Below are positions 23,031 to 31,673 of a DNA stretch of 33,134 nucleotides, piece by piece. The position numbers and the translations under genes are program-made. The notes beneath the pieces are model-generated. The model did not search any database, was not told where the DNA came from, and saw nothing but the letters and a program-made list of their open reading frames with translations. The stretch's first letter is position 1. Every line of letters starts with the position of its first letter. The DNA comes from Alcanivoracaceae bacterium (GTDB lineage Bacteria; Pseudomonadota; Gammaproteobacteria; Pseudomonadales; Alcanivoracaceae): positions 1 to 33,134 of the forward strand of contig PAJO01000061.1 in assembly GCA_002706085.1 (NCBI GenBank), given 5' to 3'.

Positions 23031-23819
23031 ATGTCCGTGACCATTCGTACCCTGCAGAAACGCAAGCAGGACGGCGAAAAATTCTCCGTTCTCACCGCTT
23101 ACGACGCCTGTTTCGCCCAGCTGGTTTCCGAAGCCGGTGTAGACGCCATTCTGGTGGGCGACTCCCTGGGCAATGTGATCCAGGGGCAAACCAGCACCGT
23201 GCCGGTGACACTGGAACAAATGGCCTACCACACCGAGTGCGTTGCCAGAGGCAATCGCGGCAGCCTGATTATTGCCGATGTTCCCTTTATGGGCGCCGCC
23301 ACCGTAGAACGGGCCCTGGAAGCCTCCACCGCCCTGATGCAGGCGGGCGCCAACATGGTCAAGCTGGAAGGCAGCGCCTGGCTGGCCGACAGCATTGACA
23401 TTCTCAACCGCAATGGCATCCCTGTTTGCGCCCACATGGGCCTGACACCGCAGGCAGTGAATGCTCTGGGCGGTTACCGGGTACAGGGCAAGGACGACGC
23501 CAGCGCGCTGGAAATGCTGGAGGCGGCGCGCACCCTGGAGCAAGCCGGCGCCGCCATGCTGCTGCTGGAATGCGTCCCCCGTGAGCTGAGCGCGCGCATC
23601 ACTGCGGAAGTGGCCATACCGGTGATTGGTATCGGCGCCGCGCCTGAATGCGACGGCCAAGTATTGGTCATGCACGATATGCTCGGCATCAGCCCCGGCA
23701 AACCCGCCCGCTTTGTGAAAAACTTCATGGTCGAGGCTGGCGATATCCGTGGCGCCTTTGCCGCCTATGACAAGGCCGTCAAGGACGTCAGCTTCCCGGC
23801 CGACGAGCACTGTTTTTAA
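23031..23819 (+). CDS. panB: 3-methyl-2-oxobutanoate hydroxymethyltransferase
   Basis: First committed step of pantothenate synthesis: adds a hydroxymethyl group from 5,10-methylene-THF to ketoisovalerate. 262 residues from ATG 23031, chosen because GGGAGG (23019-23024) precedes it and the family N-terminus ([22 protein letters not shown]) begins there; an upstream in-frame extension to 22980 only reads through the heptamer array. Metal- and substrate-binding segments are present: [52 protein letters not shown] and LECVP with PVIGIGA near the end. Flanked on both sides by heptamer arrays. Confidence 0.95.
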   Translation: MSVTIRTLQKRKQDGEKFSVLTAYDACFAQLVSEAGVDAILVGDSLGNVIQGQTSTVPVTLEQMAYHTECVARGNRGSLIIADVPFMGAATVERALEASTALMQAGANMVKLEGSAWLADSIDILNRNGIPVCAHMGLTPQAVNALGGYRVQGKDDASALEMLEAARTLEQAGAAMLLLECVPRELSARITAEVAIPVIGIGAAPECDGQVLVMHDMLGISPGKPARFVKNFMVEAGDIRGAFAAYDKAVKDVSFPADEHCF

Positions 23820-23824
23820 AACCA

Positions 23825-23986
23825 GCTACAAGCTTCAAGCTACAACGCGGTTCTGGGCATGACGAACCTTCAATGTCCGTAACCGCGCACAAACGCCCGG
23901 AGACCATTCCGGGCAAAGAACAGCGGGCAGAACGTCTATCAACTGGCACTGCCCTCACCCGCGCCTTGTAGCTTGAAGCTTGTCGC
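23825..23986. repeat. Inverted heptamer arrays between panB and panC
   Basis: Left arm GCTACAA, GCTTCAA, GCTACAA (23825-23845); right arm TTGTAGC, TTGAAGC, TTGTCGC (23966-23986). Same heptamer type as 22851-23000, but with an unrelated 120-bp spacer. Arms are bordered inside by CGCGG and GCGCC. The left arm starts 5 bp after the panB stop. Confidence 0.88.
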
Positions 23987-24005
23987 TAATTCACCGAGGT
24001 CCTCA

Positions 24006-24863
24006 ATGCAAACTGTTCATTCTGTCGCTCAGGTTCGTGAGTACGTTCGTGGCTGGCACCGCAAGGGACACACCGTCGGTTTCGTGCCCACCATGGGCAA
24101 CCTCCATGATGGCCACATCAGCCTGGTGCGCGAAGCACGGGCCCGCTGCGATGTGGTCGTGGTCTCGATCTTCGTCAATCCGACCCAGTTTGGCCCTAAC
24201 GAAGACTTCGACCGCTACCCGCGCACGCTGGATGCCGATGCAGCCGCACTGGTCGATGCCGGAGCCGATTTGCTGTTTGCCCCCTCTGTCGACGAAATGT
24301 ATCCGCTGGGCCAGAACCAGACCTGGGTAGACGTAGACGGCCTGGGTGACTACCTGTGTGGCGCCAGTCGTGAAGGGCATTTTCGCGGCGTAACGACAGT
24401 CGTGTCCCGGCTGTTCAATATCGTTCAGCCGGATGTCGCCGTCTTCGGGGAAAAGGATTTTCAGCAGCTGGCCATACTGCGCCGCATGACCGAAGAGCTG
24501 CTGTTTCCGGTCAAAATTGTGGGGGCGCCGACCAGCCGCGAAGAAGACGGCCTGGCGCGCAGCTCGCGCAACGGCTTTCTCAGCGAAAGTGAGCGCAAAC
24601 TTGCCCCGCAGCTCTACGCCAACCTGCAACAGATCCAGCAGGCCATCGAGGGCGGCGAGCGCGACTACCGGAGCCTGGAGGCGCGCTTTTCAGATGCCTT
24701 GAACGAGGCCGGATTTGCGGTGGATTACCTGACCATTTCCAACGCCCGGAGCCTCGCTCCCGCGGCCGAAAACGACACCGATCTGGTGATTGCCGTAGCC
24801 GCCAAACTGGGGCAAACGCGATTGATAGACAATGTCTCACTGGCCGTTGTAGACAACTGGTGA
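24006..24863 (+). CDS. panC: Pantothenate synthetase (pantoate-beta-alanine ligase)
   Basis: Joins pantoate to beta-alanine using ATP through a pantoyl-adenylate. 285 residues from ATG 24006 with GAGGT at 23996-24000; the 11-codon upstream extension (23973) lies in the heptamer array and is not used. Motifs: VPTMGNLHDGHISLV with the HIGH-like nucleotide site, IFVNPTQFGPNEDF, SREGHFRGVTTVV, FGEKDFQQLAILRRM and SSRNGFLSESER with the KMSK-like loop. The C-terminal dimerisation domain is complete. With panB and panD it covers the whole branch, in order of use. Confidence 0.95.
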   Translation: MQTVHSVAQVREYVRGWHRKGHTVGFVPTMGNLHDGHISLVREARARCDVVVVSIFVNPTQFGPNEDFDRYPRTLDADAAALVDAGADLLFAPSVDEMYPLGQNQTWVDVDGLGDYLCGASREGHFRGVTTVVSRLFNIVQPDVAVFGEKDFQQLAILRRMTEELLFPVKIVGAPTSREEDGLARSSRNGFLSESERKLAPQLYANLQQIQQAIEGGERDYRSLEARFSDALNEAGFAVDYLTISNARSLAPAAENDTDLVIAVAAKLGQTRLIDNVSLAVVDNW

Positions 24864-24950
24864 TTCGTGCATACTTCGGGCCCCTTGAAGCGCCTGCTTG
24901 GTAGAAACAACGTATACCGCAGGCTTCAGGTAGTGTGAGAGGTAACCAAC

Positions 24951-25331
24951 ATGCAGTGCACCATGCTGAAAGCAAAACTCCATCAGGCTCGTGTCACCCA
25001 CGCGGAACTCGAGTACGAAGGCTCCTGCGCCATCGATGGTGATCTGATGGACATGGCTGGTATCCTGGAGTACGAACAGATCCAGATTTATAACATCGAC
25101 AACGGCGAGCGTTTTGAAACTTACGCGATCCGTGGCGAAGCCGGTTCCAAGATCATTTCGGTAAATGGTGCTGCCGCCCACAAGGCCCAGCCCGGCGACC
25201 GTGTGATCATCTGCGCCTATGCCAGCTACTCCAGCGCCGAACTGGTCAACTTCAAGCCCAGCCTTATTTACATGGATGAAGGCAACGCAGTTAAGGGCAC
25301 CAGCAACGCGATCCCGGTACAGGTTGCCTGA
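24951..25331 (+). CDS. panD: Aspartate 1-decarboxylase proenzyme
   Basis: Makes beta-alanine from aspartate for panC. 126 residues. The self-cleavage site is Gly24-Ser25 in YEGSCAID: processing yields the alpha chain with an N-terminal pyruvoyl from Ser25. Other conserved parts are [16 protein letters not shown], Tyr22, [28 protein letters not shown] and YMDEGN. GAGAGG lies 8 to 13 bp before the ATG. It ends the pantothenate cluster and is followed by a strong terminator. Confidence 0.96.
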   Translation: MQCTMLKAKLHQARVTHAELEYEGSCAIDGDLMDMAGILEYEQIQIYNIDNGERFETYAIRGEAGSKIISVNGAAAHKAQPGDRVIICAYASYSSAELVNFKPSLIYMDEGNAVKGTSNAIPVQVA

Positions 25332-25360
25332 TACTCGATCCGTTACTGCAAGGATTCTGA

Positions 25361-25387
25361 AACGCCGGCTCATGCCGGCGTTTTTTT
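25361..25387 (+). terminator. Rho-independent terminator after panD
   Basis: A 9-bp stem (AACGCCGGC 25361-25369, GCCGGCGTT 25374-25382), TCAT loop and a run of T to 25387. It ends the panBCD transcript. Confidence 0.93.
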
Positions 25388-25484
25388 ATGCCTTTACGCG
25401 GCAACAGGCTCCCAAAGCGGCTTCCCCCAGCTCTGATTCGCGTCCACCAAAATCACAGCGCACTCCCCCTAATAAACCGCGCAG

Positions 25485-25512
25485 CTATTCACTGTTAACT
25501 AATCACTATTCG
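25485..25512. repeat. Single heptamer array (no inverted partner seen)
   Basis: Four units: CTATTCA, CTGTTAA, CTAATCA, CTATTCG. Related in base composition to the array before gluQ. It is bordered by CCGCG and CGCGG, which are mutually inverted. Confidence 0.65.
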
Positions 25513-25680
25513 CGGCTCTTCTACTTGGCCATTCCTCTACGCATTGTTTACTCTTGGGGCACGCCGATTCCCCCTACGACCATGGTGGAATACCCGTAGG
25601 CGGAACGAGCCACAATAATGAAGGAAAAACGGAGAGCGGCGTACGCGGCTCTCTACAGGCAGTATTCCAAGGAGGCCCTG

Positions 25681-27618
25681 ATGTCCAAGCCCATCGTTCA
25701 CCCTGTTCCAGACGATTTCAAAGCCCAGACCCTGATGACCCGCGAGCAATATGATGCCTGGTACCAACAGTCCATCAAAGACCCGGAGACCTTCTGGGCA
25801 GACCGGGCCAATCAGTTTCTGGACTGGAAAACCCCCTGGGACAAGGTCAGTGACTGGGACTTCACTGAGGGCCGCGCGGCCTGGTTTCAGGGCGCGACCC
25901 TGAATGTCTGCTATAACTGCGTCGACCGTCATTTGCCCGAGCGGGCCAACCAGACCGCGATCATCTGGGAGGGCGACGAGCCCGACCAAGACAAGCACAT
26001 CACCTATCAGCAGCTGTTCGAGGAAGTCAGCAAGTTCGGCAATATCCTCAAACAGCGTGGCGTCAAAAAAGGCGACCGGGTCGTAATCTACATGCCCATG
26101 ATCCCCGAAGCCGCCTATGCCATGCTGGCCTGCGCCCGTATCGGCGCCATCCACTCAGTTGTGTTTGGCGGCTTCTCTCCCGAAGCGCTGAAAGATCGCA
26201 TCATTGATGCAGGCGCCTGCGCCGTCATCACCGCCGATGAAGGCGTTCGCGGCGGCAAGATCGTGCCCCTCAAGGTCAATGCGGACAAGGCCATGGACGG
26301 TATCGACAGCGTCCACACCTGTGTGACCGTGAAACGCACTGGCGGCGATGTGGCCTGGCAAGAGACTCGCGATGTCTGGTACCACGATGCCATCGGCGAT
26401 GCTTCGGCAGAGTGCGAACCGGAATGGGTCGCTGCAGAAGATCCGCTGTTCACCCTGTACACCTCCGGCTCCACCGGCAAACCCAAAGGTGTGCTGCATA
26501 CCTCTGCCGGCTACCTGCTCAATGCGGCCCTGACTCACAAGTACGTCTTCGATTACAAGGAAGGTGACATCTACTGGTGCACCGCCGATGTGGGCTGGAT
26601 TACCGGCCACAGCTATATCGTCTATGGCCCGCTGGCCAACGGCGCCACCACCGTCATGTTCGAAGGGGTACCCACCTACCCGGATGCCTCACGTTGCTGG
26701 CAGGTGGTGGACAAGCACAAGGTCAACATCTTCTACACCGCCCCCACCGCCATTCGCGCCCTCATGGGGCTGGGCGATGCACCGGTAACACAAACCTCCC
26801 GCACCAGCCTGAAACTGCTCGGTACCGTAGGTGAACCCATCAACCCCGAGGCCTGGGAGTGGTACTACAAGGTCGTGGGGGAATCGCGCTGCCCGATCGT
26901 CGACACCTGGTGGCAAACCGAAACCGGTGCCATCATGATCGCCCCGTTGCCCGGCGCTGTGGACCTGAAAGCAGGCTCTGCCACCTTGCCCATGTTCGGC
27001 ATTGAACCGGTGCTGATGGATCCCGACGGCAACGAGCTGGAGGGAGCCACCTCCGGCAATCTGGCCATTCGCTCCAGCTGGCCAAGCCAGATCCGCACGG
27101 TTTACGGCGATCACCAGCGCATGATCGATACCTATTTCAGCGCCTACAAAGGCTATTACTTTACTGGCGACGGCGCCCGCCGTGACGAGGATGGTTACTA
27201 CTGGATTACCGGCCGGGTGGACGACGTCCTGAACGTCTCCGGCCACCGTCTGGGCACAGCGGAAATCGAGTCGGCACTGGTGCTACACCCGAGCATTTCT
27301 GAAGCCGCCGTGGTGGGCTACCAGCACGACGTGAAGGGCCAAGGCATCTATGCCTATGTCTCGCTGATGGCCGGCAAGGAAGGCAGTGATGAGCTGGTAC
27401 AGGCGCTGCGCGATCTGGTCACTCAGGAAATCGGCCCCATCGCCAAACCGGACCTGATCCACTTTGCACCGGGCCTGCCCAAAACCCGCTCAGGCAAAAT
27501 CATGCGACGCATTCTGCGTAAGATTGCCGCCGACGAACTGGACAGCCTGGGGGATACCTCCACCCTGGCAGACCCCGGCGTCGTTGATCAGCTGATTGAG
27601 ACCCGCCTGAATCAGTAA
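25681..27618 (+). CDS. acs: Acetyl-CoA synthetase
   Basis: AMP-forming enzyme that activates acetate to acetyl-CoA in the cytoplasm. 645 residues, normal size. ATG 25681 has an ideal AAGGAGG (25669-25675). An in-frame ATG at 25618 would add 21 basic residues and is less likely. Motifs: the ATP-binding [17 protein letters not shown] (P-loop), [56 protein letters not shown] (adenylation core/hinge) and [13 protein letters not shown], in which Lys606 is the lysine acetylated by Pat-type enzymes in relatives. Growth on acetate-yielding substrates (for example alkanes) would need it, and its nearness to cbrAB-crcZ fits a carbon-source theme. Confidence 0.96.
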   Translation: MSKPIVHPVPDDFKAQTLMTREQYDAWYQQSIKDPETFWADRANQFLDWKTPWDKVSDWDFTEGRAAWFQGATLNVCYNCVDRHLPERANQTAIIWEGDEPDQDKHITYQQLFEEVSKFGNILKQRGVKKGDRVVIYMPMIPEAAYAMLACARIGAIHSVVFGGFSPEALKDRIIDAGACAVITADEGVRGGKIVPLKVNADKAMDGIDSVHTCVTVKRTGGDVAWQETRDVWYHDAIGDASAECEPEWVAAEDPLFTLYTSGSTGKPKGVLHTSAGYLLNAALTHKYVFDYKEGDIYWCTADVGWITGHSYIVYGPLANGATTVMFEGVPTYPDASRCWQVVDKHKVNIFYTAPTAIRALMGLGDAPVTQTSRTSLKLLGTVGEPINPEAWEWYYKVVGESRCPIVDTWWQTETGAIMIAPLPGAVDLKAGSATLPMFGIEPVLMDPDGNELEGATSGNLAIRSSWPSQIRTVYGDHQRMIDTYFSAYKGYYFTGDGARRDEDGYYWITGRVDDVLNVSGHRLGTAEIESALVLHPSISEAAVVGYQHDVKGQGIYAYVSLMAGKEGSDELVQALRDLVTQEIGPIAKPDLIHFAPGLPKTRSGKIMRRILRKIAADELDSLGDTSTLADPGVVDQLIETRLNQ

Positions 27619-27629
27619 CAGCTTGCGGC

Positions 27630-27662
27630 GGGCGCAAGAAGGCCCTCATCCTCCTTGCGCCC
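27630..27662 (+). other. Stem-loop after acs
   Basis: A perfect 9-bp stem (GGGCGCAAG 27630-27638, CTTGCGCCC 27654-27662) without a T-run. It may stabilise the acs mRNA end or aid the terminator 25 bp further on. Confidence 0.55.
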
Positions 27663-27686
27663 CTGCCGCTGTCGCCAAGACGCCTC

Positions 27687-27707
27687 CCCCTTCAGCAAGG
27701 GGCTTTT
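27687..27707 (+). terminator. Probable acs terminator
   Basis: Hairpin CCCCTT-CAGC-AAGGGG followed by CTTTT. The short T-run makes it moderate in strength. It lies in the gap where acs converges on the alpha/beta-hydrolase gene. Confidence 0.6.
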
Positions 27708-27717
27708 CAACAGCCTG

Positions 27718-28665
27718 TTAGAACCGATAAGCCCCGTTCCCGGTGTCCGGGGACGGCGGGGGCACGATTGGCCCCTGGATTGGCGGTGGGGCAGGCTTGT
27801 CGCTGACCGGTTCTGGCGCCTGGGTTGAACACCCAGAGGTTTCCATGAAATCCACCAGCCTGTCCTGCACGTCCGGATCCCGGGTACTCTGGGTGTGGCC
27901 ACCATGCAGAGGCTGGAAGGTCTTGGGCGCCTGAGCGGCGGCATACAACCGCTCTCCATGGCTATAGGGGACTACTTCATCCTCGTCACTATGCAGTATC
28001 AGCAACGGGGTTGGCGCGATGCCGGCAATCCGGTTCTCCGGATCCTGCTCACGCGCAGGCATACCGGGCACCACCATCCAGCGCAACGGCCATAACAGCC
28101 AGCTTTTCTTCATCACGTCATCAGTGATATCCCGGTAACTGGCAAACGCGGCCTCCAGCACCACACAGTCCGCCGCACCGGCATTTTCCTCTTCACCCAG
28201 CACCGTTGCCGCCATGGCGCCCCCCAGGCTTTGCCCGAAAACAATCAAGGGCCCCGCGTCGTCGTGCACGCTCCGCAACCAGTCCAGCCCCAGCTGCACG
28301 TCGTCGTAGACCTCTGGCAGGCTTGGTTTGCCTTCAGAGAGACCGTAGCCCCGGTAGTCAATCAGAAAGACGTTATAGCCCCGTGCCGGCAACCACTGCA
28401 CATTGGCCAGGTGAGTCGAAATGTTCTGGGCATTGCCGTGCAGAAAATAGACGGTCCCCTTCACACCGGCAGCCTCCTGGGCAGGCAACCACCAGCCATG
28501 AATACGCATGCCACGAGGGTGCAACAGCACAATATCCTCATAGGCCAGACCCTGATTTTCCGGGTTCTGCACCCAGGGCTTCATGGGGTAGAAATACAGT
28601 TTGGAGCAGCCTGCCATCAGGGTAAGCAGCCAGCCCAGCGCTATCAGTCGAAGTACCATCGCCAT
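27718..28665 (-). CDS. Alpha/beta-hydrolase lipoprotein (BEM46/YtmA-like)
   Basis: 315 residues. The N-terminus is a lipoprotein signal (LIALGWLLTLMAGC, lipidation at Cys20). The hydrolase core has oxyanion-loop FLHGNAQN, YRGYGLSEG, the nucleophile elbow GQSLGG (Ser146), the acid in HSDEDEVVP and the histidine in LHGGHTQS, so the catalytic triad is complete. The last 30 or so residues are an unusual Pro-rich tail (PPPIQGPIVPPPSP). Lipid anchoring in the envelope and an esterase role are inferred; the substrate is unknown. It overlaps the upstream DUF4105 gene by 22 bp, so the two are coupled. A Met two codons later (28659) is an equally good start. Confidence 0.85.
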   Translation of the reverse strand: MAMVLRLIALGWLLTLMAGCSKLYFYPMKPWVQNPENQGLAYEDIVLLHPRGMRIHGWWLPAQEAAGVKGTVYFLHGNAQNISTHLANVQWLPARGYNVFLIDYRGYGLSEGKPSLPEVYDDVQLGLDWLRSVHDDAGPLIVFGQSLGGAMAATVLGEEENAGAADCVVLEAAFASYRDITDDVMKKSWLLWPLRWMVVPGMPAREQDPENRIAGIAPTPLLILHSDEDEVVPYSHGERLYAAAQAPKTFQPLHGGHTQSTRDPDVQDRLVDFMETSGCSTQAPEPVSDKPAPPPIQGPIVPPPSPDTGNGAYRF

Positions 28666-30494
28666 TGCAGTTTAAACTCGTTATCGCCATCCCCTCGCCA
28701 GCCTTCACGTTCAAGAGAGGCACGCACACCGTGCTGACGGGTCACCGCCCATTGCACGGCCAGTTGCGAGGTATAGCGATAGAAATCGTTGGTGAAATAA
28801 TGCCCGACACTGCCCGCCTGCCATTGCCAGCGTCCCCGCCGATACAGGATGCCTGCATCCAGCCCGGCCCCCGGGGTCACAAAGGTGTCGAACTCGCTAT
28901 TATTCTCCATCCGCAGGCTGGTTAACAGATACGGCTGCCAATTCCCCCACTGCCAGCTTCCTCCTGCCCCCCCTTGCAGATAACGCACCAACCGCCTGCG
29001 TCCCGCCCAGGCGCGCTCCAGACCGCCGTCCACGTACCAGCTCAATGGCTGGATGAACCGATTCCGTGGGGCCAGCGAACGAATACTCACCACTTGCAGG
29101 TCTTCCAGCTTGGCATCCCCCGATTCCGTACTGCGTAATGTGAGATCCAACCCTTCGATTTCTGCTCCACGCAAAAACCCATAAGGATTATCCAGCAAGT
29201 CATGGTAGGTCAGGCGATAACTGAGCTCGCCAAAATCCTGATTCCCTTCACGCTGGCCGCCACTGATCGCCAGCATCTGGGTACCATGGCCCTTTTCTGG
29301 CGGCTCCGGATCGAGGGTCTCCGGCACGGCTACCGGCGGCAGCTGGTTCATGGCCGTGAGCAATGCGAAGGAGTCCTTGGCCACCGCATCGGTGCGCTCT
29401 TCCTTTCGGTATTTGAGTCGCAAATAGCGGTAAGCCACCGACGCCATGACAGCCCGGTCCGATGCCGACTCGGCCATAAAGGCGTCACTGGTCAGCAACG
29501 ACGGATCATCTGCGAGTCGTCGCGCCAGGGCCTGCTGATTACCATTGAGTTGCTCACGCAAATTATTGAGTTCTACCGCCTTGGACGGCCGGTAGTGGCG
29601 CTCACGGATGATGCCGCGGTCATCCAGTGCCCGCACTGTATTGACCGGCACTTCGGCAAAGCGCAGATCCGTAAGCAATTGCGAGCCAGGGCGGGCCACC
29701 TCAACCAACTCCAGCAACCGGAACGAACAATTCTCGTCGAAAAAGTAATAGTCGAAATTGATATCCTTGAGCTCCCAAAGGTGCTCAATCAACCAGTCGA
29801 GCTCCTGCTGGTCCAGGTCCAGGGTGTATTCCCACATATCGCGGTTTTCCATGTGAGAGTATTCCTGGATCTTCTGGACATAGGGCACCAGCGCAAAACG
29901 CCCGGGATACCCTCCGGCGAGCCCACGATAAATATAGAAGAATGAATTGTCCTGGGCCGTGGACACGGCACCAAAATTTACCGCCCAGGATAACCAGACG
30001 GCCGAGTCCTCGCCCTGGTCCAGCCTCAGCAGCGTATGACCAAACATGGAAGAGGGGCTATTCAGGTAAGCGGCAGGAAAGACCAATACCGCTCGGCTAG
30101 CGGTAACCGCTGCCCGCCATTCACGGTACTGCGCGCAATGATCAAACGCGCCAGCCTGCTCCCAACCCAGCGACTGCGCCAGAAAACGGTACCGGGCCGG
30201 AAAGCGGCAGCGAGCTTGCGCGCCGGGCGACTGCAATGCCTCATGGGTCGCCAGCAGCTCGGCAAGCGGATCCTCCTTGCCCGTTTCCGACAGGAAGAAG
30301 TTATCATCATCCACATAACTGCGGTGACGGTCGCGTAGCGTTGCCCCCGGATTGATATGTAACAGCGCTTGCCAGCGGTCACTGGCCGCCAGGGCATCCA
30401 TGGAAACATCAGGTCGGGGTGGCGTGACCGCCACAGAAACTGCTGCCCAGCACAGCAGCACACACAGCAATCCAGTGCGCATGGGAAAATCCAT
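28644..30494 (-). CDS. DUF4105 family exported protein
   Basis: About 616 residues with an N-terminal signal peptide (LLCVLLCWAAVSVAV) cleaved near residue 20. The middle (about 120-310) is the DUF4105 domain, recognisable by LNSPSSMFGHTLLRLD, SWAVNFGA, YIYRGLAGGYPGRF, EYTLDLDQQELDWLIEHLWEL and FDYYFFDENCSFRLLELVE, which hold conserved His and Cys and look enzyme-like. The last 200 residues alternate polar and hydrophobic positions and end in WRWYFD with a C-terminal aromatic, suggesting an outer-membrane beta-barrel. Function is unknown. The start is uncertain: ATG 30494, ATG 30482 and a TTG at 30506 are possible. Paired with an envelope hydrolase. Confidence 0.82.
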   Translation of the reverse strand: MDFPMRTGLLCVLLCWAAVSVAVTPPRPDVSMDALAASDRWQALLHINPGATLRDRHRSYVDDDNFFLSETGKEDPLAELLATHEALQSPGAQARCRFPARYRFLAQSLGWEQAGAFDHCAQYREWRAAVTASRAVLVFPAAYLNSPSSMFGHTLLRLDQGEDSAVWLSWAVNFGAVSTAQDNSFFYIYRGLAGGYPGRFALVPYVQKIQEYSHMENRDMWEYTLDLDQQELDWLIEHLWELKDINFDYYFFDENCSFRLLELVEVARPGSQLLTDLRFAEVPVNTVRALDDRGIIRERHYRPSKAVELNNLREQLNGNQQALARRLADDPSLLTSDAFMAESASDRAVMASVAYRYLRLKYRKEERTDAVAKDSFALLTAMNQLPPVAVPETLDPEPPEKGHGTQMLAISGGQREGNQDFGELSYRLTYHDLLDNPYGFLRGAEIEGLDLTLRSTESGDAKLEDLQVVSIRSLAPRNRFIQPLSWYVDGGLERAWAGRRRLVRYLQGGAGGSWQWGNWQPYLLTSLRMENNSEFDTFVTPGAGLDAGILYRRGRWQWQAGSVGHYFTNDFYRYTSQLAVQWAVTRQHGVRASLEREGWRGDGDNEFKLQWRWYFD

Positions 30495-30523
30495 CAGGCG
30501 GGTCAAACGAAATCACGTTCCCC

Positions 30524-30554
30524 AATAAAACAAAAGCCCCGCCATGGGCGGGGC
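30524..30554 (-). terminator. Terminator of the DUF3015 gene
   Basis: On the minus strand, an 8-bp GC stem (GCCCCGCC with GGCGGGGC, 30536-30554, 3-nt loop) followed by TTTTGTTTTATT. It separates the DUF3015 gene from the DUF4105 gene. Confidence 0.88.
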
Positions 30555-30576
30555 CTGTGATCACCCGTCCGGGTAC

Positions 30577-31059
30577 TTATACAGTGTACTTGGACAGATT
30601 CTGATCTTTCTTCATCACATCATTAATGCTGGCCATGACCTGCTTGGCGGTCACGTCCTGATGCGGGAAGATGGCAGCGAAGTTTTCGTGCATTACCGTG
30701 TTGAAATGCGCACGGTCGGACGCTTCAATGCCCATGGATACAGACAGTGCGGTCAGCGCTTCGCCTTCGCCAGTAGCCATATCCTGTGCAACTTCTTCCA
30801 TCACACCAGTCATGCCCAACAGGCTCTGGCCGCTGTAGGTCAGGGCGCCGCTAGTGTCACAACCGTTGGTTCCGGTGGTCATACCAAAGGTAGCGTTACC
30901 GGTGGTGCCGTTGACCAGAGTCGCCAGCAGGTGCATGGGCATACCAGACTGGCCTTCGAACAGCATGTTGCCCCAGCCACAACCCGGGCCACCCGGTGCA
31001 ACAGCCATGGCAGAAGTTGATGCGCCCAACATGGCGGCAGCAATCAGAGTCTTTTTCAT
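30577..31059 (-). CDS. DUF3015 family periplasmic protein
   Basis: 160 residues from ATG 31059, chosen because GGAGGAATTCAGG precedes it and a clean signal peptide follows (MKKTLIAAAMLGASTSAMA, cut after Ala19). The open frame extends to 31239 but without a signal. The mature part starts with GGPGCGWGNMLFEGQSG and contains FGMTTGTNGCDTSG; two Cys may form a disulfide. The region EASDRAHFNTVMHENFAAIFP is typical of the DUF3015 family, whose role is unknown. It is a single-gene unit with its own promoter and terminator. Confidence 0.85.
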   Translation of the reverse strand: MKKTLIAAAMLGASTSAMAVAPGGPGCGWGNMLFEGQSGMPMHLLATLVNGTTGNATFGMTTGTNGCDTSGALTYSGQSLLGMTGVMEEVAQDMATGEGEALTALSVSMGIEASDRAHFNTVMHENFAAIFPHQDVTAKQVMASINDVMKKDQNLSKYTV

Positions 31060-31188
31060 CCTGAATTCCTCCAAGTTTTTATCAATCATCCCTGGGGATG
31101 CAGCCAAGCAACCGCTGCAGTCCGCAAACAGCCAATGAGCCCTTCGCGGTGCTCTCCCCGTCACCCCTTTAACAAGGCAACTTAACTC

Positions 31189-31216
31189 ATCATAAACAAG
31201 GGCAACGGCTTTGCAA
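31189..31216 (-). promoter_or_regulatory. Candidate sigma70 promoter of the DUF3015 gene
   Basis: On the minus strand, TTGCAA (31211-31216) and TATGAT (31189-31194) with a 16-bp spacer. Transcription would start near 31182, giving a leader of about 120 nt. Confidence 0.55.
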
Positions 31217-31235
31217 TAAGCATATTCCGAATTCA

Positions 31236-31673
31236 TCACAACTCGAGCATAAAGGTCACTGGCCCATCATTGACCAGTGAAACCTGCATGTCGGCGGCAA
31301 AAACCCCGGTTTCCACCGGCACCCCGAGTTCTCGCAGACAGGTCACACAGTGCTCATAGAGCCTGCGTCCGTCATCCGGTGCAGCGGCACCACTAAAGCT
31401 GGGGCGCCGCCCCTTGCGGGTATCAGCGGCCAAGGTGAACTGTGATACCGCCAGCACGCTGCCCTGCACATCGCGCAGGTCCAGGTTCATTTTTCCGTCG
31501 TCATCGGAAAACACCCGATAGCCAACCACTCTCTGCGCCATTTTTGCCACCAGCGCTTCATCGTCATGCTTCTCAATCCCGACCAGCAACAGCAGGCCAT
31601 GGCCAATCGCCCCTACCGTCTGCCCGCCCACCTGCACGCTGGCGGACCGCACCCGCTGCATCAATACCTTCAC
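31236..31673 (-). CDS. dtd: D-aminoacyl-tRNA deacylase
   Basis: Cleaves D-amino acids (and glycine from tRNA-Ala) off tRNA. 145 residues, the standard size. The two active-site motifs are present: SQFTLAADTRKGRRPSF (about 77-93) and NDGPVTF near the C-terminus, with the cross-subunit Gly-Pro. The ATG overlaps the pip stop by 4 bp, so the two form an operon, an arrangement common in pseudomonads. Confidence 0.95.
   Translation of the reverse strand: MKVLMQRVRSASVQVGGQTVGAIGHGLLLLVGIEKHDDEALVAKMAQRVVGYRVFSDDDGKMNLDLRDVQGSVLAVSQFTLAADTRKGRRPSFSGAAAPDDGRRLYEHCVTCLRELGVPVETGVFAADMQVSLVNDGPVTFMLEL

Larger units (their letters stand above)
25332..25680. other. panD-acs intergenic region
   Basis: 349 bp. 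It contains the panD terminator, a single heptamer array (25485-25512), a CCTACG/CGTAGG inverted repeat (25573-25600 region), and a short frame (from ATG 25618) that continues in phase into acs. I see no pgi gene, which lies near here in pseudomonads. Confidence 0.7.

Noticed and set aside
22599-23810. A 403-codon minus-strand frame opposite panB
   Set aside because: Antisense to an unmistakable panB and the end of the deoxynucleoside kinase gene, with no domain; high GC keeps such frames open.
22851-23986. CRISPR array
   Set aside because: Repeats are 7 bp and contiguous, spacers are few and of about 100 bp, and no cas genes are present.
25553-25574. Possible sigma54 promoter before acs (GGGCACG then TTCCC)
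   Set aside because: Spacing is right, but the conserved GC of the -12 element is CC, so it is probably chance.
25618-25680. Upstream acs start or leader peptide
   Set aside because: The in-frame 21 residues lack a good ribosome site, whereas ATG 25681 has a perfect one and matches the family N-terminus.
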